7,940 nucleotides of DNA from JBNJEM01 sp051745935 (GCA_051745935.1 JBNJEM010000360.1:1-7940), one strand, 5' to 3'. Counted from the first letter of the stretch, positions 1 to 5,989 are shown. A program made the numbers and translations. The notes: generated by a model from the letters alone, not told the origin.

Positions 1-1
1 C

Positions 2-289
2 TTCTGTGAACACTTGATGGACCATGCGGATATTCCGAAGTACGAGGGGGTTCGTGGCCAACGCTACGTCTATGCCCGCTACTTCCAGAACCTGCCGGAA
101 GGGGAGTTTCTTCACGATCTCAAAAAGGATCCGCTGGAGTTGAAAAACCTGGCTGATGATGCCGCCCATGCCGACATCCTGGAACGCATGCGGGCCCGCT
201 GCGATGAACTGCGGGACCAATTGGGTGGAAAGTACTCGCTCGAACGGATCCCCACTCAACGGTATCTGAATAAACAGAAAAAGCAGTAA
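2..289 (+). CDS. Sulfatase, C-terminal fragment (5' end outside window)
   Basis: Sulfatases hydrolyse sulfate esters, usually on exported polysaccharides or small sulfated compounds. Only the last 95 or so residues are present; the frame is open from base 2 and ends at TAA 287-289. The catalytic Cys/Ser motif lies upstream and cannot be checked. The visible part has the family's C-terminal pattern: a 'IPKYEGVRGQRYVYARYF' strand segment (compare the common EGVRTxRYKYIRY), then 'EFLHDLKKDPLELKNLADD', the usual 'LYDLxxDPxExxNLA' block, then a short charged tail ending KKQ. The call rests on these two blocks. The gene on its 3' side is 1.6 kb away, so it gives no hint of substrate. No clear terminator follows, although a near-perfect palindrome lies 28 bases after the stop. 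Subfamily cannot be named from this fragment. Confidence 0.85.
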   Translation, partial: FCEHLMDHADIPKYEGVRGQRYVYARYFQNLPEGEFLHDLKKDPLELKNLADDAAHADILERMRARCDELRDQLGGKYSLERIPTQRYLNKQKKQ

Positions 290-316
290 CACTTTAGCCG
301 TCTGAAGTAGAATCCT

Positions 317-336
317 GGCTTCGTGATCACGAATCC
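317..336. repeat. Near-perfect 20-bp palindrome
   Basis: The core TTCGTGATCACGAA (320-333) equals its own reverse complement. After one mismatch on each side, two further G-C pairs extend it to 317-336. It sits 28 bases after the sulfatase stop. It has no loop and no following T-run, so it does not look like an intrinsic terminator; a dimeric protein-binding site is possible. Confidence 0.5.
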
Positions 337-826
337 CTTATGACGGACCCTGTTTAACCGCAAGGCCAGAGTCCGCTCGGCCGCGCGTTGAACCGGCAAG
401 GATCCGTGACAGCGGACGGCGGCCCGCGCGCTCCACAGGGCCGTTTGCCAACCCTCATTGCCTGGAAGAGCCGTACTTCGGTTCGCTAAAAAGTTACCGA
501 AAGCAAAAGTCCGGCAAGCGGTAGGTCTCACCACTGCCGCCAGCGGACATCGCGGATTTGTCCGCGAAAATGCCAGTTGGCCAGTTGCATTCAAGGCGGA
601 TTGCGATCAGAATTTCCTATCGGGCGAGGTGGTAACTGGACCGATAAAAAGTAGTTGTTGGGCATGGAGTGTCTTTTATCCTGTTCCCGCTTGCGAAAGA
701 CACGCGTCGACACGATGCGTCATTTGTGCCCACACCTCCAGGTTTCGCACATGTCCGTGGTGCGAGCCCTGAACCAGTATGGCGATTTCACCAGCGTGAA
801 CCCGAACGCCGCTGCCGAACTGAGGG

Positions 827-973
827 GCTACAGCCGGACCGCACGCATCCCCGGCCCCCCACGAGCTTGTCTCGTGGGAGCCCAAGACTCCCAGGCTACA
901 GCCGGACCGCACGCATCCCCGGCCCCCCACGAGCTTGTCTCGTGGGAGCCCAAGACTCACAAGCTACAGCCGG
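827..973 (-). repeat. 68-bp tandem repeat with hairpin (2.2 copies)
   Basis: Two copies with period 68 (827-894 and 895-962) are nearly identical, and a third begins at 963 and stops after about 11 bases. Each copy holds a perfect hairpin, CCCACGAG / CTCGTGGG with a 5-base loop (858-878 and 926-946). A diverged copy lies in the opposite orientation at 1122-1180. The strand given is the one on which these copies match that relative. This resembles REP-type dispersed palindromic repeats. Confidence 0.8.
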
Positions 974-1121
974 TCTGTCAAAAGGTATCCGTGGGAACCG
1001 GTGGGCGACAACACCAATGACAACGTCAAGTCATATATCGCAAGCCAAGTTGTAAAAGAACCGGTCCTCGATGAACGGTTCCGAGAAACATTGCGACAGT
1101 TCACAGTCGTCCGTGCCGTAC

Positions 1122-1180
1122 CGTCTGTAGCTCGCGAGTCTGATTCACCCACGAGATGAACTCGTGGGGGTCTGGGAGGG
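1122..1180 (+). repeat. Diverged inverted copy of the 68-bp repeat
   Basis: Compared with the reverse complement of the units at 827-962, this stretch keeps the order of blocks: CTGTAGC, then GAGTCT, then the stem CCCACGAG (1148-1155), a different 5-base loop ATGAA, then CTCGTGGG (1161-1168) and a G-rich tail. The stem is unchanged while the loop and spacers have drifted, so the hairpin looks like the conserved part. Confidence 0.65.
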
Positions 1181-1215
1181 GTTAACGCGGGGGCGGGGAT
1201 AGGAGCTTGCCTTTG

Positions 1216-1242
1216 GCACGTGATCAGTTTAACATCACGTGC
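1216..1242. repeat. Stem-loop with 9-bp perfect stem
   Basis: GCACGTGAT (1216-1224) and ATCACGTGC (1234-1242) pair perfectly around a 9-base A/T-rich loop. Each arm contains the palindrome CACGTG. No T-run follows, so a terminator role is unlikely. No gene borders it within 600 bases. Confidence 0.5.
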
Positions 1243-1428
1243 TGAATCACTTTGTGGCATTTGGGCCCGAGGTGTGTCAACCAACCACGCCTACCCCAAG
1301 GGTAAGCAAAGTAATTCGCACCGGATCCTGTTGGCAAAACAGGAACCAGTAGGCGGAACAAAAAGTCAGTGTACGGGGCTGCCACTGGTCGCCGCTAACC
1401 GCTCGATTTTTAGCAGCCCAGGTGGTAA

Positions 1429-1586
1429 CCGTTCACGGGCAAAAGACTGGTATCCCCGGACGTTCGCACGTCCGTTGCTTATATTGATTGACGAAAGGCT
1501 TTTCGAGGTGGAAATGCCACGGGACCAGCCCGTGGCGTCCATGCGGGCCTTGCGTGTTCAGGCCGTGTAGCGGTATCCGTGAACGG
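1429..1586 (+). ncRNA. Candidate multi-branched structured RNA
   Basis: A 10-bp helix could form between CCGTTCACGG (1429-1438) and CCGTGAACGG (1577-1586). Between these arms lie four separate hairpins: CGGACGT/ACGTCCG with a 4-base loop (1457-1474), CGAAA/TTTCG (1492-1505), GCCACGGG/CCCGTGGC with a 5-base loop (1516-1536), and GGCCT/AGGCC (1546-1564). The layout resembles a multi-way junction. I do not match it to a known RNA family, and no promoter or terminator is clear. The region is rich in inverted repeats anyway, so chance or stacked REP elements remain possible. Confidence 0.3.
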
Positions 1587-1768
1587 CTACGCGAGGTGGT
1601 CCTGGAACCGACGTGGCGGAGGTCGTGCTCGCGGGACTCGCCTATCGGGGCCCGTGGGCCACCAAGGGGCCAGTCAACGTGGCGGCCGGGGGGGCCAGAG
1701 GGGACCACCTTTGCCCCAGGGGGCGTCGTTCTATGGTAAGATGGGGTTTACGCCGCCCGGCCCGAAAT

Positions 1769-1854
1769 TCAGGGCCCCTGACAAAACCGCGCCGATGCCC
1801 CCCCAATCCAAGGTGGTTCGCGGGCGAGGCCCTGGTTTTGCGAGGGGCTGTAAA
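1769..1854 (+). mobile_element. Family M miniature element, copy A (diverged)
   Basis: This is the oldest-looking of three related elements. Its arms CCCCTGACAAAACC (1775-1788) and GGTTTTGCGAGGGG (1834-1847) are inverted. The block GCCGATG, an AATCCAAGG centre and the trailing CTGTAAA align with copies B and C. The left TA seen in B and C is TC here. It ends about 85 bases before the ATPase start, so it lies in that gene's leader. Confidence 0.75.
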
Positions 1855-1940
1855 GAGTTCAATGGCCGCATCGTTCCGGAGCTCGCGCGCAGGAGGGGCG
1901 GCTGCGACTTGTGGATAGACCAGACGCAATAGGATCGGCG

Positions 1941-2927
1941 ATGATCGCGTTCGACAATGTTTCCAAGACCTTCACCGGCGGGGTGAAGGCGGTCCGCAAC
2001 TTGACGCTGGAGGTGGCCGAGGGCGAGACACTTGTCCTGCTGGGCACCAGCGGAAGCGGCAAAACGACCACCATGAAGATGGTGAATCGGTTGATCGAGC
2101 CGAGCGCGGGCACGATTTCCATTGACGGCCAGAACATCATGGAGACGAACCCGATCGATTTGCGGCGGGGGATCGGGTATTCGATCCAACATATCGGTCT
2201 TTTCCCTCACATGACCGTGGGAGGAAACATCCACATCGTGCCGAATTTGCTGGGCTGGACGGAAGACCGAATCGCCGAGCGCATCGACGAACTCTTGAAA
2301 CTCGTGGGATTGAAACCAGAGGATTTTGTTGATCGGTATCCCAATCAGCTCAGCGGCGGGCAGCAACAGCGAGTGGGCGTGGCCCGGGCCCTGGCGGCGG
2401 ATCCCCCCATCATCTTGATGGACGAACCGTTCGGCGCGCTCGATCCGATCACCCGGGACCAACTCCAAAATGAATTCTTGGCGCTCGAATCCGTCATTCG
2501 GAAGACGATCATCTTCGTCACGCACGACGTGTTCGAAGCCGTGAAAATGGGCGATCGAATTGCCATTCTTGACCAGGGAGAGTTACAGCAGCTGGGAACG
2601 CCGCGTGAGATTGTTGAACAACCCGCCAACGAATTCGTGGACGATTTTTTGGGCCAACAACGGTTCCAGCTCTCGCTTCTCACCCAGACCGTGGAGTCCA
2701 TGGTGGAGCCGGCCGTGGCCGGCCAAGAGGTAAAAGAAACGAAGAGGGGGGAATACCTCCAGGCGTCCATGCCTCTGCTGAGCGCTCTGGATGCGTTCAA
2801 GCGGTACGGGCGGCGGCGATTGCGGGTCTACAAGGATGACCGGCTCGCCGGCCACCTCACCAAGGACACGCTGCTGGCGAAGATTACCGAGGTGATGTCG
2901 ACTCTCGAGCGGGAAACCGATGCATAA
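1941..2927 (+). CDS. opuCA: Osmoprotectant (glycine betaine/choline-type) ABC transporter ATPase, OpuCA-like
   Basis: This is the cytoplasmic ATPase that drives compatible-solute import through the permease encoded next. From ATG 1941 it is 328 residues. Visible motifs are Walker A GTSGSGKTT (35-43), Q-loop Gln83 in YSIQHIGLFPHMTV, signature LSGGQQQR (137-144), Walker B IILMDE (157-162), D-loop GALDP and switch His195 in VTHD. The 'YSIQHIGLFPHMTVGGNI' block is typical of the OpuCA/OsmV/ProV group. After about residue 250 an extension holds one CBS-like stretch (LSALDAFKRYGRRRLRVYKDDRLAGHL) rather than the usual pair; CBS domains sense ionic strength or nucleotides in relatives. ATG 1941 was preferred to an upstream in-frame GTG at 1911 because the homologous region begins there and AGGA lies about 6 bases upstream. 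Walker A has Thr where Pro is commoner. The symbol marks the family, not proven orthology. Confidence 0.93.
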   Translation: MIAFDNVSKTFTGGVKAVRNLTLEVAEGETLVLLGTSGSGKTTTMKMVNRLIEPSAGTISIDGQNIMETNPIDLRRGIGYSIQHIGLFPHMTVGGNIHIVPNLLGWTEDRIAERIDELLKLVGLKPEDFVDRYPNQLSGGQQQRVGVARALAADPPIILMDEPFGALDPITRDQLQNEFLALESVIRKTIIFVTHDVFEAVKMGDRIAILDQGELQQLGTPREIVEQPANEFVDDFLGQQRFQLSLLTQTVESMVEPAVAGQEVKETKRGEYLQASMPLLSALDAFKRYGRRRLRVYKDDRLAGHLTKDTLLAKITEVMSTLERETDA

Positions 2928-2937
2928 AGACAAGGTA

Positions 2938-3039
2938 TACTTCAGGCGGTCGGATTTGTCCGGATGGAAAGCGGCTCGACGCAAGCCGTCCTCCCGTCGG
3001 TCGGACTCGCGGCGGACAAAGTCATCCGCGACCGGTATA
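2938..3039 (+). mobile_element. Family R miniature element, copy R1
   Basis: A roughly 100-bp repeat from TACTTCAGGCGG to GACCGGTA, with TA on each side (2936-2937 and 3038-3039). It differs from R3 at only four positions by my alignment. It fills the space between the ATPase and permease genes. It reads as an open frame (FRRSDLSGWKAARRKPSS...) in the permease frame, which could mislead gene callers into a longer N-terminus. Its right end is GGTATA, and the next base makes TATAAT. Confidence 0.85.
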
Positions 3040-3041
3040 AT
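3013..3041 (+). promoter_or_regulatory. Possible promoter at the right end of R1
   Basis: CGGACA (3013-3018, four of six matches to TTGACA) is followed after 17 bases by TATAAT (3036-3041). A transcript starting 7-9 bases further on would begin at or next to ATG 3049, giving a leaderless or near-leaderless message. The spacing is ideal, but the hexamers could be chance. Confidence 0.3.
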
Positions 3042-3843
3042 GACGACCATGGGACGGGACGCCATCTTCCGGTATGTCCTGACCGGGTTGCTGGTAGCGG
3101 CGGGGTTCGGCGTTTGGGAGACGTCACGGCACGCGCTGGCACGGGAGTCAGAGGGCGGAAAAGGACCGGTGGAATTCCAGGTGGAATCGAAGACTGCACG
3201 CCCCGGCGTTTTCCGGGCGCTGTACAATCGCCGCCGTCAAGTGACCCGTCAGGTCAGGGAACACTTACAACTGACCATGCTGGCCATGGGGTTCGCGATC
3301 ACCATTGGCGTCGCGACGGGGGTGATTCTGACGCGGTTGGAGAAATTCGCAACCGCGGTGCTCGGCATTGCCAGTGTCATTCAAACGGTGCCCAGCCTCG
3401 CGCTTCTGGCATTGATGATCCCCTTGCTGGGGATCGGCTTGCCGCCCGCTGTCATGGCCTTGTTTCTCTATGCGCTGTTACCGATCATGCGCAACACGTA
3501 TACAGCCATTCGAGAAGTGGAAGACACGATCATCGAAGTGGGGCAGGCCATGGGCATGACGAATTTGCAGATCTTGTGGCGGGTCGAGATACCCCTGTGC
3601 GTCTCGGTCGTCATGGCGGGCATTCGAACGTCAACGGTCATCTGCGTGGGCATTGCCACCTTGTGCACCTTCATCGGCGCCGGCGGGTTGGGAACGTCGA
3701 TTATGGAAGGCATGCAAAACCGGGGCAGCACCTTGATCATGGTCGGCGTCTTGCCCGCCATCGCGCTCGCTTTGCTGCTTGATGGATTCATGGCCACCAT
3801 TCAAAAGCTGCTAACCCCCAAGGGTTTGAGGCTGCAACAATAA
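3040..3843 (+). CDS. opuCB: Osmoprotectant ABC transporter permease, OpuCB-like
   Basis: This is the membrane channel of the importer, working with the ATPase before it and the lipoprotein after it. From ATG 3040 it has 267 residues. A first membrane segment (about 10-26) is followed by a polar stretch of some 45 residues, then VREHLQLT (72-79), a hallmark of OpuC/ProW permeases. After that come several hydrophobic segments. The EAA loop is EVGQAMGMTNLQILWRVEIPL (166-186), which docks with the ATPase. 'VIQTVPSLALLALMIPLLGIG' and 'TFIGAGGLG' are also family-typical. The start is uncertain: ATG 3049 is in frame, and an ATG at 2920 overlapping the ATPase stop reads through repeat R1. I exclude the repeat-coded residues because the same peptide precedes an unrelated gene. 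The polar insert after the first segment is longer than I expect for OpuCB. One permease may act as a homodimer. Confidence 0.9.
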   Translation: MTTMGRDAIFRYVLTGLLVAAGFGVWETSRHALARESEGGKGPVEFQVESKTARPGVFRALYNRRRQVTRQVREHLQLTMLAMGFAITIGVATGVILTRLEKFATAVLGIASVIQTVPSLALLALMIPLLGIGLPPAVMALFLYALLPIMRNTYTAIREVEDTIIEVGQAMGMTNLQILWRVEIPLCVSVVMAGIRTSTVICVGIATLCTFIGAGGLGTSIMEGMQNRGSTLIMVGVLPAIALALLLDGFMATIQKLLTPKGLRLQQ

Positions 3844-3925
3844 GAACCCATGACAAAACCACGCCGATGTCCCGTAATCCAAGGGATTTCGGGAGCGAGA
3901 GCTCGGTTTTGTTACGGGCCGTAAA
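3841..3925 (+). mobile_element. Family M miniature element, copy B
   Basis: An 85-bp element whose left edge coincides with the permease stop: TAA 3841-3843 is matched by TAA 3922-3924 at the other edge, as a short target duplication would give. Arms CCCATGACAAAACC (3847-3860) and GGTTTTGTTACGGG (3905-3918) are inverted, and an inner pair CCCGTAATCC / GGGATTTCGGG can also fold. It differs from copy C at six of 85 positions by my alignment. There is no T-run at its end. Confidence 0.85.
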
Positions 3926-3963
3926 ACTGGCGAGAAAGAGATCATGACGAAGAAACCATTGTC

Positions 3964-4063
3964 TTTCAGGCGGTCGGATTCACCCGGATGGAAAACGGCT
4001 CGGCGCAAGCCGTCCTCCCGTTGGTCGGACTCGCGGCGGACAAAATCATCCGCGACCGGTATA
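3964..4063 (+). mobile_element. Family R miniature element, copy R2 (tandem, first)
   Basis: Same repeat as R1, starting TTCAGGCGGTCGG at 3965 and ending GGTATA at 4063. Its left TAC is degraded to TCT. It is followed directly by R3 with a period of exactly 102 bases, and the two appear to share the TA at 4062-4063. It differs from R3 mainly around 3981-3986. Confidence 0.85.
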
Positions 4064-4165
4064 TACTTCAGGCGGTCGGATTTGTCCGCATGGAAAGCGG
4101 CTCGGCGCAAGCCGTCCTCCCGTTGGTCGGACTCGCGGCGGACAAAATCATCCGCGACCGGTATA
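4064..4165 (+). mobile_element. Family R miniature element, copy R3 (tandem, second)
   Basis: Second unit of the tandem pair, ending GGTATA at 4165, 18 bases before the binding-protein ATG. The reading frame is open through both units because the period is 34 codons, so the encoded peptide repeats exactly in phase. Its right end is TATAGG rather than TATAAT, a weaker -10 match than R1 or R4. Confidence 0.85.
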
Positions 4166-4183
4166 GGCCGCCGTGGGGCAACC

Positions 4184-5131
4184 ATGACAGAAGTCGCGAG
4201 GGGGCATGTCCCGTCACGTTCCGGCCGTTCATGCCGGAAATGCTTGACCACGTGCGTGCCGTTTGCGATCGCGATGGTGTGGATGGTCGCGCTGAGCGGC
4301 TGTGGGGATGGCAAGGATCGGATTGTCGTCGGCTCCAAGCAATTCACCGAACAGAAGATCCTTGGTGAAATGGTTTGCCAGCTGATTGAAATCAATACCG
4401 ACTTCCGTGTCGACCGCAGAATCGGACTGCAAGGGACGAAAGTCGCGTTCGCCGCCATCCGTGAAGGGGATATCGACATCTATCCCGAGTATACCGGGAC
4501 CGCCCTGATCAACATTCTCGAGCGGGATTATGACCGGGACATGAACCGGGATCAGATTTATGATCTCGTGAAGCGTGAATGGGCGGAGCAATGGTCGCTC
4601 CGCTGGCTCGACCCGCTCGGATTCGACAACACCTATGCTTATTCCATGCGCGACGAGCACGCCGCCGAACTTGGCGTCACCAAGATCTCCGAACTCGAGC
4701 CGCACGCCGATTCAATCCAGGCCGGCTTTGATCACGAGTATTCCACGCGTCCCGAATACAAGCAATTCGAGGACGTGTATGGGTTCGTGTTCGAGAATGT
4801 CACGAAGCTCGATCCCGATTTGACCTACCGCGCGCTCCAAGATGGTCAAGTCGATATCATCGATGCTTTCTCGACCGACGGACGGATCCAGGCGTATGGT
4901 CTCCGGGCACTGCAGGATGACAAGGGCCTTTTTCCGCCATACGACGCCGCCTTCGTGATCAGGCAGGATGTGGCCGACCGGCATCCGGAAATCCTCGAAC
5001 AGATGAAAAAACTCAGCGGGAAGATTTCCGCCACCGAGATGCGAAAGATGAACTATGACGTCTCGGAGAATCTCAAGGCTCCGGCCACCGTCGCCGCGGC
5101 GTTCCTGCGGCGAAAAGGCCTGGTCGAGTAA
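4184..5131 (+). CDS. opuCC: Osmoprotectant ABC transporter substrate-binding lipoprotein, OpuCC/OsmF-like
   Basis: This protein captures the compatible solute outside the cytoplasmic membrane and delivers it to the permease. From ATG 4184 it has 315 residues. After a basic N-terminus and a hydrophobic stretch (about 24-38) comes the lipobox ALSGC with Cys40 as the lipidation site. The mature part opens IVVGSKQFTEQKILGEM (47-63), the family hallmark. Then follow DIDIYPEYTGTALI (96-109) and VDIIDAFSTDGRI (223-235), both typical of OpuAC-type betaine/choline binders. Length is normal for the family. I placed the start after repeats R2/R3 because earlier in-frame ATGs only add repeat-coded residues ahead of the signal peptide; GTGGGG 5 bases upstream is a weak ribosome site. 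The 340-base gap from the permease is filled by elements M-B, R2 and R3. Which solute is bound cannot be told. Confidence 0.92.
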   Translation: MTEVARGHVPSRSGRSCRKCLTTCVPFAIAMVWMVALSGCGDGKDRIVVGSKQFTEQKILGEMVCQLIEINTDFRVDRRIGLQGTKVAFAAIREGDIDIYPEYTGTALINILERDYDRDMNRDQIYDLVKREWAEQWSLRWLDPLGFDNTYAYSMRDEHAAELGVTKISELEPHADSIQAGFDHEYSTRPEYKQFEDVYGFVFENVTKLDPDLTYRALQDGQVDIIDAFSTDGRIQAYGLRALQDDKGLFPPYDAAFVIRQDVADRHPEILEQMKKLSGKISATEMRKMNYDVSENLKAPATVAAAFLRRKGLVE

Positions 5132-5147
5132 GCACGCGGCTGGCTTC

Positions 5148-5609
5148 CTACGGGACGCGAGTACATTTGAAAACAGCCAAACCTTTTAGTTTTCCGGGCG
5201 CGTCAATGGTAAACGTATCGTCGTCTAGGAACTTGAAGGTCCGGTCCTGAATGTTCCCTTTCGGGTCCGTGAAGCGAATGGTTACTTCCTTGGCATCTTG
5301 CCTCACGACTTCCCATTGCCCGTAGGTATCTTGAGATAACGGTCCAAGTTCCATTGTCAAGGTGAACTCGCCGTCCCCCTTCAGTTCGCAATCCATGGTG
5401 CCGGACTCAGCGGCGGTGACGAGCTTCTCGACCACGGCTTTCGTGATCGGGTTATTCGCCTCGCCCAGCTTATCCTCAACCGCCTCGTCATCGAACTGCA
5501 CCCTACCGTGCCATCGCCCCACCAGTCTGTCCCGGGGTGAGCTGCCGCATCCGCATAGCAGGTTCAGCAGGCTAAAGCACAACAGCAAGTGAGCTACGTT
5601 GGGTTTCAT
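5148..5609 (-). CDS. Small predicted lipoprotein, function unknown
   Basis: A 153-residue protein with a clear lipoprotein signal: hydrophobic HLLLCFSLLNLLCGC with the lipobox LLCGC and Cys21 as the likely lipid site. The remainder has RLVGRWHGRV (about 28-37), an acidic helix-like part and a run of alternating beta-type strands ending FKCTRVP. The G-R-W-x-G opening followed by strands such as QWEVVRQDAKEVTIRF and DDDTFTIDAPG resembles the small beta-rich lipoproteins common in planctomycetes that start with a 'GxW' motif, but I can assign no activity. GAGG (5618-5621) sits 8 bases before the start. Its ATG overlaps the TGA of the gene upstream (ATGA), suggesting translational coupling. It converges on the binding-protein gene, with only 16 bases between stops. 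Confidence 0.75.
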   Translation of the reverse strand: MKPNVAHLLLCFSLLNLLCGCGSSPRDRLVGRWHGRVQFDDEAVEDKLGEANNPITKAVVEKLVTAAESGTMDCELKGDGEFTLTMELGPLSQDTYGQWEVVRQDAKEVTIRFTDPKGNIQDRTFKFLDDDTFTIDAPGKLKGLAVFKCTRVP

Positions 5610-5989
5610 GAGAACAACCTCGCCTTCGGAATCTCAGGGCAGGCGATCAATGAATCACGCACGTCGACATCGCAAACCTGGGTTTCACGATCCATATGCA
5701 TGCCACAACTCTTCAGATTGTTTTTCTCCAGCAGCTCGCGCCAGGCCGCCGCGTCGTGGCCGTAGTAGCTGTGCGCCAATTCAACGGAGGTGTAGCCCAT
5801 CTCGGCCACCGCTTGCAGCACGCCCGGCAAGTCCTGCTCGCACTGGTGGCGAACGGACCAGAGTTGCAGCCCCAGGGGGATCTCGCTTTTCACGGCCGCG
5901 AGTCCGTCGCGTGTCCACTGCGTTCCCGTCATCCACGCCGCCGTTCCGGCAGCCGTTAGTTTGAACAGTTGTCGTCGTGTCAAGCTCAT
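5606..5989 (-). pseudogene. Truncated secreted sugar phosphate isomerase/epimerase-like protein
   Basis: From ATG 5989, preceded by AGGAG with 6-base spacing, the frame gives 127 residues. The N-terminus MSLTRRQLFKLTAAGTAAWMTG is a twin-arginine export signal. Residues 36-98 (IPLGLQLWSVR... YTSVELAHSYYG... LKSCGMH) match the first strands and helices of xylose-isomerase-like TIM barrels, which in the family continue to roughly 280-300 residues. Here the barrel stops after 'CGMHM', and an unrelated tail of about 28 residues (RETQVCDVDVRDSLIACPE...) follows to a TGA that overlaps the next gene. Other frames downstream do not resume the barrel, so an internal or 3' deletion fits better than a frameshift. 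The product is unlikely to be an active isomerase. An in-frame extension upstream to 6100 overlaps the IS remnant and has no family match. Confidence 0.75.

Larger units (their letters stand above)
290..1768. other. Gene-poor, hairpin-rich spacer
   Basis: No open frame in these 1.5 kb gives a protein I recognise, and the frames present overlap on both strands without a favoured one. What it holds instead is a series of inverted repeats: 317-336, 543-566, 858-878, 926-946, 1060-1083, 1148-1168, 1216-1242, 1457-1474, 1492-1505 and 1516-1536. It also holds a 68-bp tandem repeat. It may be a dumping ground for dispersed repeats, a decayed gene, or a place where structured RNAs are made. I cannot separate these from sequence alone. 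Confidence 0.6.

Noticed and set aside
827..973. CRISPR array
   Set aside because: Only two full units with a direct 68-base period, no alternating constant repeats and variable spacers, and no cas genes in the window.
458..1159. Several overlapping plus-strand frames in the spacer that could be small proteins
   Set aside because: They overlap each other in different frames, run through the 68-bp tandem repeat, lack good ribosome sites and show no recognisable motif.
1327..1343. CCTGTT/AACAGG hairpin as a terminator
   Set aside because: The stem is only 6 bp and is followed by AACCAGT with no T-run; no gene ends nearby.
1429..1586. Integron attC-type recombination site
   Set aside because: The required RYYYAAC and GTRRRRY end boxes are not at the arm ends, and there is no integrase or cassette-like gene beside it.
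1433..1932. Overlapping frames on both strands, 83-117 codons, before the ATPase
   Set aside because: Composition is Gly/Pro/Arg-rich, as random GC-rich DNA gives, and the frames cross the structured segment and element M-A. No family resemblance was seen.
1731..2525. Long open frame on the minus strand (264 codons) across the ATPase gene
   Set aside because: It lies opposite a gene with every expected ATPase motif, its translation matches no family I know, and it runs on into noncoding sequence and element M-A. It is an antisense shadow from GC-rich codon use.
2964..3782. Plus-strand frame of 272 codons overlapping the permease
   Set aside because: It is a +1/+2 shadow of the permease, rich in His, Gly, Arg and Asp with no membrane segments. 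The permease frame explains the DNA.
3841..3925. Hammerhead-type ribozyme or intrinsic terminator in family M
   Set aside because: The conserved CUGAUGA and GAAA boxes of hammerheads are missing, and no run of T follows the stem as an intrinsic terminator needs.
5132..5147. Shared bidirectional terminator between the converging genes
   Set aside because: The 16-base gap and flanks show no stable stem with T-runs on either strand, so I could not support one.
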